DNA of 42,545 nucleotides from Candidatus Sungbacteria bacterium RIFCSPLOWO2_02_FULL_51_17 (GCA_001820785.1 MHQW01000041.1:19641-62185); one strand, 5' to 3'; positions 27,301-36,673 are shown, counted from the stretch's first letter. The notes: generated by a model not told the origin, from the letters alone. Program-made: numbers and translations.

Positions 27301-28026
27301 ATGGCTAACAGAAAGCCCACGGGTCCGCCGCTACCAGACGACCCTGCAATTGACTTTAGGCAGTCAAACAATTGGCGGATATTTCGCATCATGGCCGAAC
27401 TGACGGAGGGGTGGCAGTTTCTTGCCGACTTTAAAAACACCATTACCTTTTTCGGATCGGCCCGCGTAAGAAAAGGGAATAAATGGTATGACGAGGCGCG
27501 AAAGCTCGGATGCTTGCTCGCAAAAGACGGCTATCACATCGTTACCGGCAGCGGCCCGGGTATCATGGGGGCGGCAAATCGAGGAGCCGTTGACGCACTA
27601 AAAGAAGCGACCGCGAACGGCACCGCAGATACGGTCGGGCGTTCCATCGGCCTTCATATCCAACTCCCCAACGAACAGCAAAAAAATAAATTTGTCACCC
27701 ATTCCCGGGATTTCCATTATTTCTTCGTACGGAAGGTCATGCTTTCGTATCACGGCTCCGCATATATTTTTTTCCCGGGCGGATACGGAACTCTAGATGA
27801 ACTTTTTGAAATCCTCACGCTCGTTCAGACGAAAAAAATGAGACGGGTACCGATCATTCTCGTCGGCAAAGAATATTGGGGCCCGCTCTTCCAGTGGATA
27901 GAAAAGGAAAGTTACCGAAAGCTTCGCGGCGTGGACAAGGAGGACTTGAGCATTCCATCGCTGGTTGATACCGCCGAAGAAGCGCAGGAGCTTATCAAAA
28001 TAAAACTCAACAAAACGGCATCATAG
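27301..28026 (+). CDS. LOG-family (TIGR00730-like, Rossmann) protein
   Basis: ITFFGSARV, TGSGPGIMGAANRGA, FFPGGYGTLDELFEILTLVQTKK (PGGxGT); aggag upstream of ATG 27301. Confidence 0.88.
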   Translation: MANRKPTGPPLPDDPAIDFRQSNNWRIFRIMAELTEGWQFLADFKNTITFFGSARVRKGNKWYDEARKLGCLLAKDGYHIVTGSGPGIMGAANRGAVDALKEATANGTADTVGRSIGLHIQLPNEQQKNKFVTHSRDFHYFFVRKVMLSYHGSAYIFFPGGYGTLDELFEILTLVQTKKMRRVPIILVGKEYWGPLFQWIEKESYRKLRGVDKEDLSIPSLVDTAEEAQELIKIKLNKTAS

Positions 28027-28235
28027 TCAGCATGCGCCCTTGCGGGCGCCTTTTTAAAAGGCGCTTGCGGAAACACCAATCAAGGAGAGCCCCGGGGCCG
28101 GTGTCTACTGCTACTGCAATACCCACAAACACTGATTAAAATGGTGATCAACAGAACCTCCGACCAATACACCCGACGGACAACATCCGGCGGGGTTTTG
28201 TTTTTGCATACTGGTGTGATAAAATCCCCTCAGTC

Positions 28236-28565
28236 ATGTTGCTGTTGATCACATCAAAAATCAGCGAAGAAGATCTGAAAAAAGCCGCAGAAGAGCTTGG
28301 TGGCTATATTAAGTATGTCGTAGATATCAAAAAAGAAATTACAACTGCCGGCGGCTCCCGCCATGTTCAGGGAGAAGAGCTTCTGCTTCACAACGGCAGT
28401 ACACAGGAAGATCTCTGGGGCGGCGGGCTTGACCTTGAAACGGGAGAGGTTGATTTTGACTCAATGATCAACATTCGCCCGAATCAAAACAATCCGAGTC
28501 GCGAAGTTCTATCGCCGGAAACCAGGAAAAAAATTGAGGAAATAGTTCGCAGATTACTGAAGTAG
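28236..28565 (+). CDS. DUF5674-like protein
   Basis: GSTQEDLWGGGLDLETGEVDFDSMINIRPNQNNPSREVLSPETRKKIEEIV; family assignment from memory. Confidence 0.65.
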   Translation: MLLLITSKISEEDLKKAAEELGGYIKYVVDIKKEITTAGGSRHVQGEELLLHNGSTQEDLWGGGLDLETGEVDFDSMINIRPNQNNPSREVLSPETRKKIEEIVRRLLK

Positions 28566-28570
28566 CCCGT

Positions 28571-28855
28571 ATGAGCACTCAAGATATTGTTTTGAATATC
28601 GCCGTCAACCTCGGAAGAATGTCACGCTGGGCGATTGACGGTAAACACGATCGCATAGATCAGTTTTTGGATGAAACCGAACGGTATATGGCCGAATTGG
28701 AACGCGCCCCAAAAAGCGTCAAATTTCAAAAAACGTTCAGTGCGTTTAAACTATATTTCGCATCTCTTAAAAACAATGCCCCCCGCGACGAAGCGTGGGC
28801 CGAAGCGATGCTTACCTGGGGGAACATTCTCGCACACCGGGCAAAACTCGCCTAG
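28571..28855 (+). CDS. Hypothetical 94-aa protein
   Basis: Immediately follows 28236-28565; MSTQDIVLNIAVNLGRMSRWAIDGKHDRIDQFLDETERYM. Confidence 0.6.
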   Translation: MSTQDIVLNIAVNLGRMSRWAIDGKHDRIDQFLDETERYMAELERAPKSVKFQKTFSAFKLYFASLKNNAPRDEAWAEAMLTWGNILAHRAKLA

Positions 28856-29103
28856 CAAGAACCACCAAGCATTAATACATAACGGCCGCCTCGTCTGCTA
28901 ACTCTCACCAGAACACCATTTGAGGAAAACTCCACGGACACATCAGGTGGAGATTTTTAATTTCATGTAACAACGCCCGCCCCGCATAAGACGTGCACCC
29001 CGTGATGACGACGGACGTCTCCATATTGTGGAAGCTAACGGAAACATTGACAAGTATATTATTTTAGTTTTAGATACAAACAGCACATTTACTGAGAATT
29101 CAG

Positions 29104-30147
29104 ATGTATGTGAAACGATCTCTTTGTTGTCTCTTCGGAGTGTTGTTTCTGACAAGCGTTACCGGATGCGTACAGTTTGAACGCATAAGCCCGGCGATAG
29201 AGACCGGCGACAACCCGCATGTTGCCACACAGAACAAAGACATCCGCCACTACGAAAAAAATCTCTCACCGATAGTGCTTGAACGGGTCCCGTATCGCGA
29301 CAGCAAGTACTACGATGCATACCGCCTTTCCACCCCATCTTCGGGCACGAACGAACAACCAGGAAATGTGGTAAGCGGCGAGTACCTTGCAAGTAGAGGA
29401 CTTGCCCGAAAAAAGTTGGTGATCATAGTTCCTATCTATGGGAGTTCATCAATCCCGCCTGAAAACCTGGCCATGCATCTTACCGTGTGGAACGGCGACG
29501 CAGACACGAACGTGCTATTGCTTCACGGCACGGACGATCTCTTCAACTGGAACGAGATGGCGCATTCTGCTACGCTTCAGGAATTTCTTGACGAGGTTGA
29601 TGCTTCGGCCAGACGCATCACCACAACGATCACCGACGTCCGGCGCCTTATTGACTGGGCAGAAACCCGCCCTGAAATTGACCCGAAGCGCATCGGCATC
29701 GCAGGGCTCTCTATCAGCGCAATGATCGGGAGTATGGTGATGGGGACGGACCCGCGTGTTGCCGCTGGCGTCTTTGCGATGGGTGGCGGCAACTGGCAAG
29801 ATATCTTCGTCCACTGCACATCAGAGGATGTGGCAACGGCACGGGAACACGTTATGCGGTCGTTCGGCCTTGCGCCGGAAGAGCTACGCATAATGCTTGA
29901 GCAACGTCTCCGCGCGGTAAACCCCATGCATGTCATAGGTCATGTGAATACGGCCCGCGTACTTATCGTGGACTCCCTCTACGATGATTTCATCCCCAGG
30001 AGCACACAAGATGCTCTCTGGCGTGCCCTCGGAAAACCGGAGCGCATAACATTGAAGTATGCGCACAAGGAGGCATTCCTGCGATCCATTATCGGTCTTC
30101 ATTTCACCGAACGGGTCTCCGCGACATTTTTCAAAGAGAAGCTATGA
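29104..30147 (+). CDS. Lipoprotein with alpha/beta-hydrolase fold
   Basis: Lipobox LTSVTGC; RIGIAGLSISAMIGSMV nucleophile elbow; LIVDSLYDDFIP acid region. Confidence 0.75.
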   Translation: MYVKRSLCCLFGVLFLTSVTGCVQFERISPAIETGDNPHVATQNKDIRHYEKNLSPIVLERVPYRDSKYYDAYRLSTPSSGTNEQPGNVVSGEYLASRGLARKKLVIIVPIYGSSSIPPENLAMHLTVWNGDADTNVLLLHGTDDLFNWNEMAHSATLQEFLDEVDASARRITTTITDVRRLIDWAETRPEIDPKRIGIAGLSISAMIGSMVMGTDPRVAAGVFAMGGGNWQDIFVHCTSEDVATAREHVMRSFGLAPEELRIMLEQRLRAVNPMHVIGHVNTARVLIVDSLYDDFIPRSTQDALWRALGKPERITLKYAHKEAFLRSIIGLHFTERVSATFFKEKL

Positions 30148-30258
30148 TGTGCCGCTCTACCCGCCGCCTTTACTGGTTTTTTTATCTACTTGTGTATTTG
30201 CAATTGATTCGTCGGCAGAATACCATAAAGACGTGATGGAAAATCTCAAAAGAACAGC

Positions 30259-30624
30259 ATGCATGAAGCCCCAAGAGAACACGAGGAGTACCAGCGCTAC
30301 CAGGAACTAGGCGGCATCATCAATGAAAAGGATTACGAAAGCGCTCTTCTGCGATCTAAAAACGCAGTCGCACCAAGTAGGTCGGTCGTACGGCAAGCGA
30401 AATTCATCGCAGAAACCGCCGGCATCGCACTAGCAAGTGAGACGAGTGCTGACAAAAGGGTCATCCTATACGGGATATTGCGGACCGACTCAAAGCCGAC
30501 GGATGTCAAATACCACCACAGCCAAATGAGCGACCAACGGCTTTTTGCGGAAGCATTGCGCATGGTGGGGGACGCGGATTCGCTTCATAAGTTACTAGCT
30601 GCGTTTCCTAATATCTCTTTCTAA
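30259..30624 (+). CDS. Hypothetical protein, possibly the C-terminal part of a frameshifted secreted protein
   Basis: Open frame with downstream terminator; signal-peptide-like frame just upstream. Confidence 0.45.
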   Translation: MHEAPREHEEYQRYQELGGIINEKDYESALLRSKNAVAPSRSVVRQAKFIAETAGIALASETSADKRVILYGILRTDSKPTDVKYHHSQMSDQRLFAEALRMVGDADSLHKLLAAFPNISF

Positions 30625-30634
30625 AGTGAGCACC

Positions 30635-30658
30635 GATCGGCCTTGGCCGATCTTTTTA
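30635..30658 (+). terminator. Intrinsic terminator
   Basis: GATCGGCC-tt-GGCCGATC-tttttatt. Confidence 0.85.
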
Positions 30659-30810
30659 TTCTCCCCGCCTTCCTCCCCGCAGCTTGCTGCGGGGAGGAAG
30701 GCGGGGAGAATACCCTTCCGAAGCTCGCCGCAGGCGAGCGAAGGAGGGTATTCCGCTACGGAAGAATTCCGCAAGATACCGCGTAGCACTGCTGCGCGGA
30801 GCTTCATTTT
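30659..30810. repeat. Tandem long inverted repeats (25-2-25 perfect palindrome plus two further hairpins)
   Basis: TTCTCCCCGCCTTCCTCCCCGCAGC-TT-GCTGCGGGGAGGAAGGCGGGGAGAA, then AATACCCTTC..GCTCGCC-gca-GGCGAGC..GAAGGAGGGTATT. Confidence 0.85.
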
Positions 30811-30877
30811 GACTTAATAAGCGATGGTGATACGGTAAGAACACTGGACCTTAAAAATTTGAAAAACCAGGCTTGCC

Positions 30878-31228
30878 ATGCCACGGATGAGTACAGAGAC
30901 GGCGCTTGAGATCATTGAGAAGTTTCAGCGTCAATTCCACTACGCCCAAGAATATCAGGAGTATATAGCAAAAACTAGCATCACCATCTGGCAATACATT
31001 CTTGACGACATTCGCTTTGGAGCGATTGTTCCTGAAAAAATGGTTGATATGACACATAAAGATCTCAATGACTTGGTTATTGAGGTGGGCCTCTGTAAGG
31101 CACTTCCCGACTCCCTCACACTACCGGATGAGTATCTTGGTGTCCCCGTTTTTGTGCATCTCATGACTCAAAAGCGTCTTCACGGAATAAGGCAAATGCT
31201 CTCTAAGGTCTTTGGAGTAACATTCTGA
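30878..31228 (+). CDS. Hypothetical 116-aa protein
   Basis: Open frame with terminator ACtCGTC/GACGGGTTTTTT downstream. Confidence 0.5.
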   Translation: MPRMSTETALEIIEKFQRQFHYAQEYQEYIAKTSITIWQYILDDIRFGAIVPEKMVDMTHKDLNDLVIEVGLCKALPDSLTLPDEYLGVPVFVHLMTQKRLHGIRQMLSKVFGVTF

Positions 31229-31310
31229 AATGTAACACTGCACAAACTCGTCAATTTATAGACGGGTTTTTTCTTTGCCGCGCGGAACGCGTGTTATCCG
31301 GTTTCCAAAC

Positions 31311-31339
31311 TTGACAATTAGTAACTAGTGATATATTAT
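31311..31339 (+). promoter_or_regulatory. Promoter TTGACA-17-TATTAT
   Basis: Upstream of the CPBP protease gene. Confidence 0.8.
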
Positions 31340-31381
31340 ATATCCCAGCCCCCTGACATCTGCATCATCGGAGCGTGCCTA

Positions 31382-32044
31382 ATGGAAAGAAAGTCGCCTG
31401 CTCTTTTCGCAAAGGGGTTGGTTACATTCTGTCTTGTAGTGGGGCCCTTCCTCCTTATTGGGCTTTTTCTCAACACCGCAAACGTTTCCGAACTGTTTAC
31501 AGAATTTGCCCATCTTGTCTTCGGAAACCCGGGCGCCGTAACTCCGGTCACACTGTACTGGGATAGCATCCCAACACTCTTCATTATCTCCGTGGGTGGC
31601 ATGGCGCTGGTATCAATTATTAATGACATAACCGCCGTCACCATCGGGTCTCCAAAGACCATTCCAGAGATAAGAGAACTCCTCACGGGCCCACCCCTGA
31701 AAACTCTGGTTAGTTTTGTCATTGTCATTGTAATAGAAGAGCTTGTATTTAGAGGATTTTTCCTAGGGGTCCTTCCACTACTGCTGACAGGAACAACAGC
31801 GCTCTACTTACTGGTACTTGCCAGTAACACTATATTCGGATATGCGCACATATTCAATTATCGTGGCAACACACGCATTTTGAAGTTTCTCCCATTTTTT
31901 CTTGTGTCGTTTGTCATCGCATTTGTCTTTCTGAAGTATGGACTTGTTGCATGCTTTCTTGTTCACCTCTTCCACAACCTTCTTGCAACAGCGAATGCCC
32001 GCCTCTACATAAAGTTTTTCGGCATGCACCCCAATCTGACCTAA
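31382..32044 (+). CDS. CPBP (CAAX) family intramembrane metalloprotease
   Basis: VIEELVFRGFFLGVLP (EExxxR), FGYAHIFNY, HLFHNLLA. Confidence 0.85.
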   Translation: MERKSPALFAKGLVTFCLVVGPFLLIGLFLNTANVSELFTEFAHLVFGNPGAVTPVTLYWDSIPTLFIISVGGMALVSIINDITAVTIGSPKTIPEIRELLTGPPLKTLVSFVIVIVIEELVFRGFFLGVLPLLLTGTTALYLLVLASNTIFGYAHIFNYRGNTRILKFLPFFLVSFVIAFVFLKYGLVACFLVHLFHNLLATANARLYIKFFGMHPNLT

Positions 32045-32065
32045 ATAGAAAAGATGCCTCACCCA

Positions 32066-32090
32066 CCGCCGCTTCGTCGGCGGATTTTTT
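32066..32090 (+). terminator. CCGCCG-N-CGGCGG intrinsic terminator
   Basis: ccgccgcttcgtcggcggatttttt. Confidence 0.9.
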
Positions 32091-32210
32091 ATTATGAATG
32101 AAAGACAGAGTAATCTATTGCACAACCGACGCGTAGAGTTCCCTTTCGCGCTTTTTTATGCTACGTTCATGACATATGCCGCTTGCGAAAATGCATCAAA
32201 CGGCGCCTTT

Positions 32211-33572
32211 ATGATAATGCCCCCGTATAAAACAAAAATGGTGGAACCGATTCGCATTCTCACCAAAAAAGAACGAATCGTAAAGATCCGACGAGCGGGG
32301 TATAACTTGTTTTTCTTAAAATCGGAAGACGTGACCATTGACCTTCTGACCGATTCCGGGACCGGCGCCATGTCGGAACACCAATGGGCGGCGCTCATGG
32401 AAGGAGACGAGTCGTACGCCGGCTCCACAAGTTTTTTCCGCCTCAAAAAGGCGGTCGCCGACATTCTCGGATTCCGCTTGGTCATTCCAACGCACCAGGG
32501 CCGCGGAGCGGAGGCGGCGTTCAATAAAGCGGTGCTCAAAAAAGGCGACATCGTGACCGGAAACTCTCCCTTTGACACGACCAGGGCGCACATTGAGCAC
32601 GTGGGGGCAACGATTGTGGACGCAACATGCAAAGAGGCATTCAGTTTCAAAAACACCTCCGCTTTCAAGGGCAACGTTGATATCAAAAAACTTGAACGGA
32701 CGCTTAAGCAATGTGGCGACACCGTTGCCTACGTACTCCTCACCATGACGTGTAACAGCATGGGCGGCCAACCGATATCGCTTGCAAACATCAAAGATGT
32801 TGCGCGCCTGTGTACGGCGTATAAACGGCCGTTGTATTATGACATTGCGCGATTTGCGGAGAACGCTTTTTTCATACAGGAACGCGAGAAAAAATACCGC
32901 ACATGGTCCGTTCACGCCATTGTACGGGAAATGATGAAACACGCCGACGGCGCGCTCATGAGCGCGAAAAAAGATGCCATTGTGAACATGGGCGGCTTCA
33001 TCGCTCTCAGAAGCGCGGAGCTCTACGGACGCATTAGCCCCTACTCAATTTTGAACGAAGGATTTCTTCACTATGGCGGCATGTCCGGGCGCGACATGGA
33101 GGCGCTCGCTGTTGGACTTCACGAAGGCACCGAGGAAAAATATCTCCGCCATCGGGTCGGACAAACAGCATATCTTGCAGAGTCGCTTCACCGCATGAAT
33201 GTTCCCGTCATCCGCCCCGCGGGCGGACACGCCGTCTACGTCAACGCCGGACTCATGCTTCCGCATATTCCATGGAATAACTTTCCGGCGCAGGCCCTTG
33301 CTATCGCAGTATATATTGAAGGCGGCATACGGGGAGTAGAGATCGGCTCAATTATGGAGGGACGCGATCCAAACACCAGGGAGTCGCGACGAGCTCATAC
33401 GGAACTGTTGCGCCTTGCGATCCCCCGCCGCGTCTATTCGCAAGAACACCTTGATCATGTGATAGAAACGTTCCGCGCAGTGGCACACCATAAAAAGCGC
33501 ATATCGGGTGTTCGCTTCCGGCACGAAGCCCCCATCTTGCGGCATTTTTCTTCCACATTCCGGCTCGCGTGA
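32211..33572 (+). CDS. Tryptophanase / tyrosine phenol-lyase family PLP enzyme
   Basis: LTDSGTGAMSEHQWAALMEGDESYAGS, PTHQGRGAE, LTMTCNSMGGQPISLANI, GALMSAKKDAIVNMGGFIAL (PLP Lys); start uncertain. Confidence 0.88.
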   Translation: MIMPPYKTKMVEPIRILTKKERIVKIRRAGYNLFFLKSEDVTIDLLTDSGTGAMSEHQWAALMEGDESYAGSTSFFRLKKAVADILGFRLVIPTHQGRGAEAAFNKAVLKKGDIVTGNSPFDTTRAHIEHVGATIVDATCKEAFSFKNTSAFKGNVDIKKLERTLKQCGDTVAYVLLTMTCNSMGGQPISLANIKDVARLCTAYKRPLYYDIARFAENAFFIQEREKKYRTWSVHAIVREMMKHADGALMSAKKDAIVNMGGFIALRSAELYGRISPYSILNEGFLHYGGMSGRDMEALAVGLHEGTEEKYLRHRVGQTAYLAESLHRMNVPVIRPAGGHAVYVNAGLMLPHIPWNNFPAQALAIAVYIEGGIRGVEIGSIMEGRDPNTRESRRAHTELLRLAIPRRVYSQEHLDHVIETFRAVAHHKKRISGVRFRHEAPILRHFSSTFRLA

Positions 33573-33728
33573 TATAACACGGTCATGCCTTGATTTAAAA
33601 CATTCAGCACACGATCTGTGTCTGTTTTTATTATAGTGATACGCAAGCATGTGCCGTATTGAAAAACTGTCATAGTATGTTACAGTCCGTCCGTACGTTC
33701 CGTTCTTTGCTAAACTGCGAGAAATGCC

Positions 33729-34139
33729 CTGAAAAGACCTGCCATCGGACCGCTGTTCCTTCTGTGTGCGATATGCGCCATCCTGCTCGTCGCCTGCTCA
33801 AAAGATAAGTCAACCGACCAGCCGCAAGACCGCAGCTCATCGGTAATCATCTCGCCACAAAGCGTGCCATCCCCTCACGAGATCGCGGCGGGCGAAGTCA
33901 CGTTCACAAAGGAGTGCCAGCCGTGCCACGGCCCGCGCGGACAAAAATCCATGCCGGGCATGAAGAAGGACGCCGCAAATCTTGCAAGCGAGAGGGTGCA
34001 GAAAAAGACCGACGCGGAACTTGCAAAGATCATCCGCGAAGGAAAGAAGGGAAATCAGGAAATGGCCGGCCACCCTTGGCTTTCCGAATCGGAGGTACAA
34101 AACCTCATCAGGTATATTCGTACGCTTAAAACACCATAA
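33729..34139 (+). CDS. Cytochrome c-type lipoprotein
   Basis: Heme motif CQPCH; upstream frame gives KRPAIGPLFLLCAICAILLVACSKDKS (lipobox LVAC), with no ATG/GTG/TTG before it. Confidence 0.75.
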   Translation: MKRPAIGPLFLLCAICAILLVACSKDKSTDQPQDRSSSVIISPQSVPSPHEIAAGEVTFTKECQPCHGPRGQKSMPGMKKDAANLASERVQKKTDAELAKIIREGKKGNQEMAGHPWLSESEVQNLIRYIRTLKTP

Positions 34140-34153
34140 GCGCCTACTATCAT

Positions 34154-34177
34154 CCGCCGATACAACGGCGGCTTTTT
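34154..34177 (+). terminator. CCGCC-N-GGCGG intrinsic terminator
   Basis: ccgccgatacaacggcggcttttt. Confidence 0.85.
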
Positions 34178-34249
34178 GTACCATAGCACGCGCTTGCAAT
34201 AATCATGCGATAGAGTACGATAAGAAAAGTCCTCAACACATGCGCGGCC

Positions 34250-34480
34250 ATGCAAGAACCCTGCTGGCACCTTCATCCTGTTTCCCCTCATAGGTTAGTG
34301 TTTGGTTCTCTTATTGAAGCGGGTGACATCTTAGAGGCAACCGATGTCTACGATTCAACAAGCAATAAGTGGGAGCGCTGTCCGTGCCCCGGGATTATTC
34401 TTGAGGTGACAAGCGATCATGTGCGCTGGGTACGACCGCGTCCTGTACTGGACGCACGCGCAGTACAAGATACTCCCTAA
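34250..34480 (+). CDS. Small hypothetical protein
   Basis: LIEAGDILEATDVYDSTSNKWERCPCPGIILEVTSDHVRWVRP; terminator AAAGCCCtttcgcGGGCTTTT downstream. Confidence 0.55.
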   Translation: MQEPCWHLHPVSPHRLVFGSLIEAGDILEATDVYDSTSNKWERCPCPGIILEVTSDHVRWVRPRPVLDARAVQDTP

Positions 34481-34546
34481 AGCCCTTTCGCGGGCTTTTC
34501 CTATTTATCACTCTCATATAAAAAACCGGCACATGCGCCGGTTGTA

Positions 34547-35128
34547 CTACTTTTCCGCTACGATAATGAAATAGGGGGGAAGGTTCCGAAGTTCATAATA
34601 CACCTTCACCCGTCTAAAATGCCGCTTCAGCACCGGCACCATGAGCGGCGTCGTCTGATACAGCACGAACCGGCCGCCGCACGAAAGATGCTTCCAGGTG
34701 TTTGAGACAACCTCTTCGCGTTGTTCTGGTTCCAAAAACGTGAACGGAATCCCCGAAACAACGCCATCAATACGCGGCAAGTTCAGGGCAGGCAAGGTGC
34801 GCGCGATAGAAGTCACGTCACCATGCACGACTTTTAGCCGCGAATCGCCAACAGCATGAAGATACGGAAGGAACGCCTCGTTCAACTCAACCGCAACGAG
34901 CGTCCCGTCCCGCGATAGTCCACGAAGGATCCTTTTGGTTATCGCGCCGTCTCCGGCGCCATATTCCACAATGTACGAAAACCCGCGCGACAGGCGCTTG
35001 ACGACGTTTTCCGCGGCATATCGTGAACTTGCGACAAGCGCTCCCGCCAATCGGAATTGCCGCAACGCCCCTTTGAGAAATGCCATGAGGGATGAGAGGA
35101 AGAGCTCATCAAAGAGTACAACATTCAA
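34547..35128 (-). CDS. Class I SAM-dependent methyltransferase (phospholipid/rRNA-methyltransferase-like)
   Basis: YIVEYGAGDGAITKRIL, VHGDVTSIARTLP, IDGVVSGIPFTFL. Confidence 0.8.
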   Translation of the reverse strand: MNVVLFDELFLSSLMAFLKGALRQFRLAGALVASSRYAAENVVKRLSRGFSYIVEYGAGDGAITKRILRGLSRDGTLVAVELNEAFLPYLHAVGDSRLKVVHGDVTSIARTLPALNLPRIDGVVSGIPFTFLEPEQREEVVSNTWKHLSCGGRFVLYQTTPLMVPVLKRHFRRVKVYYELRNLPPYFIIVAEK

Positions 35129-35212
35129 TACGTAAGGTCAAGCGATCGCGCGCGGATGCGATCGCAATTTCCGCGCCAATGGAAAAAGCCCTCTCGGGCT
35201 TTGCGGCCATCG

Positions 35213-36160
35213 TCACGGATCCATCGTGAACGGCGGCTCATCGGGGTATCCATACCGTATCTCATACGTTGCATCCAGATAATCAAGTCCGCGAAGGTAC
35301 CGTATGAGTTGGCGGCACAGTTCATATTTATGCTCCTGCTGTTCTTTCGTCGTGGTCTCGGGCGGCACCAAAAGCTTCATGTTGATCACAGCCATGTGAC
35401 GCCCCACGCGCATCGTACGGACGCTTGCGACATTCAGCACGCCTGATTTCCGCGCGATTTCCCAGATGCCCTCTTCATGCGCGTCATCAATGCGGCGCAA
35501 CAAAAGAGTATCTAGGGCGGGCACAATGACCTCGCGACTCGTCACAAAAAGCTTATACCCAAGAAACGCAACAACGATAAGTTCGGGGGCAACCGAATGC
35601 GTCAAAAAATTCGCCATGATCCCGAGAAACGTCAGCCCCTCTACCCACGCGTCACTCTTTGTTTCCTTGCCATCATCAACCATCAGCTGGCTTCCGAGAC
35701 GCTTGCCCGCCCGTATCTCAAACTTGCTCATGACAATGGAGACGGCGGTACTGCCAAGCGTTATTGCAATAAGTAGCGGCATGCGCGAGGGATCAAGCGT
35801 GGATTCGGTGTGATGCACGAATGAAAGTATCTTTCCGGCCCACGCGACGTGGAATAGCGCTACTGTGCCGGCGCCCGCGACAAGAAACATACGAAGCGAA
35901 AGCACGCCCAGCATGATACCGATGACAAGCGACCCCAAACTTTCAATGTTCATGTACCCCAACGGAAACCTGCTATTGGGCCGGCGTCTTGCAAGCGTCA
36001 TCGCCGTAATGATGACGACAACATCGGCTAGATCGCCGAAGTTATGAAATCCATCGGCCAAAAGCATCTCGGATCCGGCAATCATTCCAACGACGATCTT
36101 GCAGAGGATCTTTACCGCATACACCACTCCTACAACCGCCATAACCCAAAGGTAGCTCAC
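35213..36160 (-). CDS. Cation diffusion facilitator family transporter
   Basis: GSEMLLADGFHNFGDLADVVVI, RRPNSRFPLGYMNIESLGSLVIG, cytoplasmic domain. Confidence 0.9.
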   Translation of the reverse strand: MSYLWVMAVVGVVYAVKILCKIVVGMIAGSEMLLADGFHNFGDLADVVVIITAMTLARRRPNSRFPLGYMNIESLGSLVIGIMLGVLSLRMFLVAGAGTVALFHVAWAGKILSFVHHTESTLDPSRMPLLIAITLGSTAVSIVMSKFEIRAGKRLGSQLMVDDGKETKSDAWVEGLTFLGIMANFLTHSVAPELIVVAFLGYKLFVTSREVIVPALDTLLLRRIDDAHEEGIWEIARKSGVLNVASVRTMRVGRHMAVINMKLLVPPETTTKEQQEHKYELCRQLIRYLRGLDYLDATYEIRYGYPDEPPFTMDP

Positions 36161-36277
36161 AACATCTGCCCTCCTGAAACGCTCTATGAGGTAAAAGTAC
36201 TATAACATATCATTATGAATTAGTCAACTTATTATGCCGAGCGGCAAGCCGACCATCAGCGCCGACTTGGTATACAA

Positions 36278-36304
36278 AAAGGACTTGTGATTCAAGTCCT
36301 TCAC
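36278..36304 (-). terminator. Intrinsic terminator
   Basis: Minus strand AAGGACTTG-aatca-CAAGTCCTTTTTG. Confidence 0.85.
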
Positions 36305-36307
36305 ACT

Positions 36308-36514
36308 CTATCTAAATTTAGCGATGAATAGCAGGTATACTACAATCACTACTAAATTCAACGGAAAAGCCAAAAGAAGAGCGAGTAAGACATAGCTCAT
36401 CCTGTGAGTATACAGTGATACTCCCAGGCCAAGCACCCCAAGCATGAGCAATGTCCAAAATAGCATTGGTAAATACATCACTCTGACCAGGGCGATCAGG
36501 AAGTCCATGAGCAA
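36308..36514 (-). CDS. Small two-TM protein
   Basis: Hydrophobic 68 aa; terminator directly downstream. Confidence 0.6.
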   Translation of the reverse strand: MLMDFLIALVRVMYLPMLFWTLLMLGVLGLGVSLYTHRMSYVLLALLLAFPLNLVVIVVYLLFIAKFR

Positions 36515-36673
36515 ACGCTCCTTGTTTGGAGGTTTGAAACGTACAAAGTCGTTATACCAATAATTATGTTGTGTGTCAATAGCACTGGGTATTAGGCATA
36601 AAAATCTGCTTACACGCCTCCGGACAAAACAAAAGGCCCTCGTGAGGGCTTTTCTTGCTACACAGCATCACTA

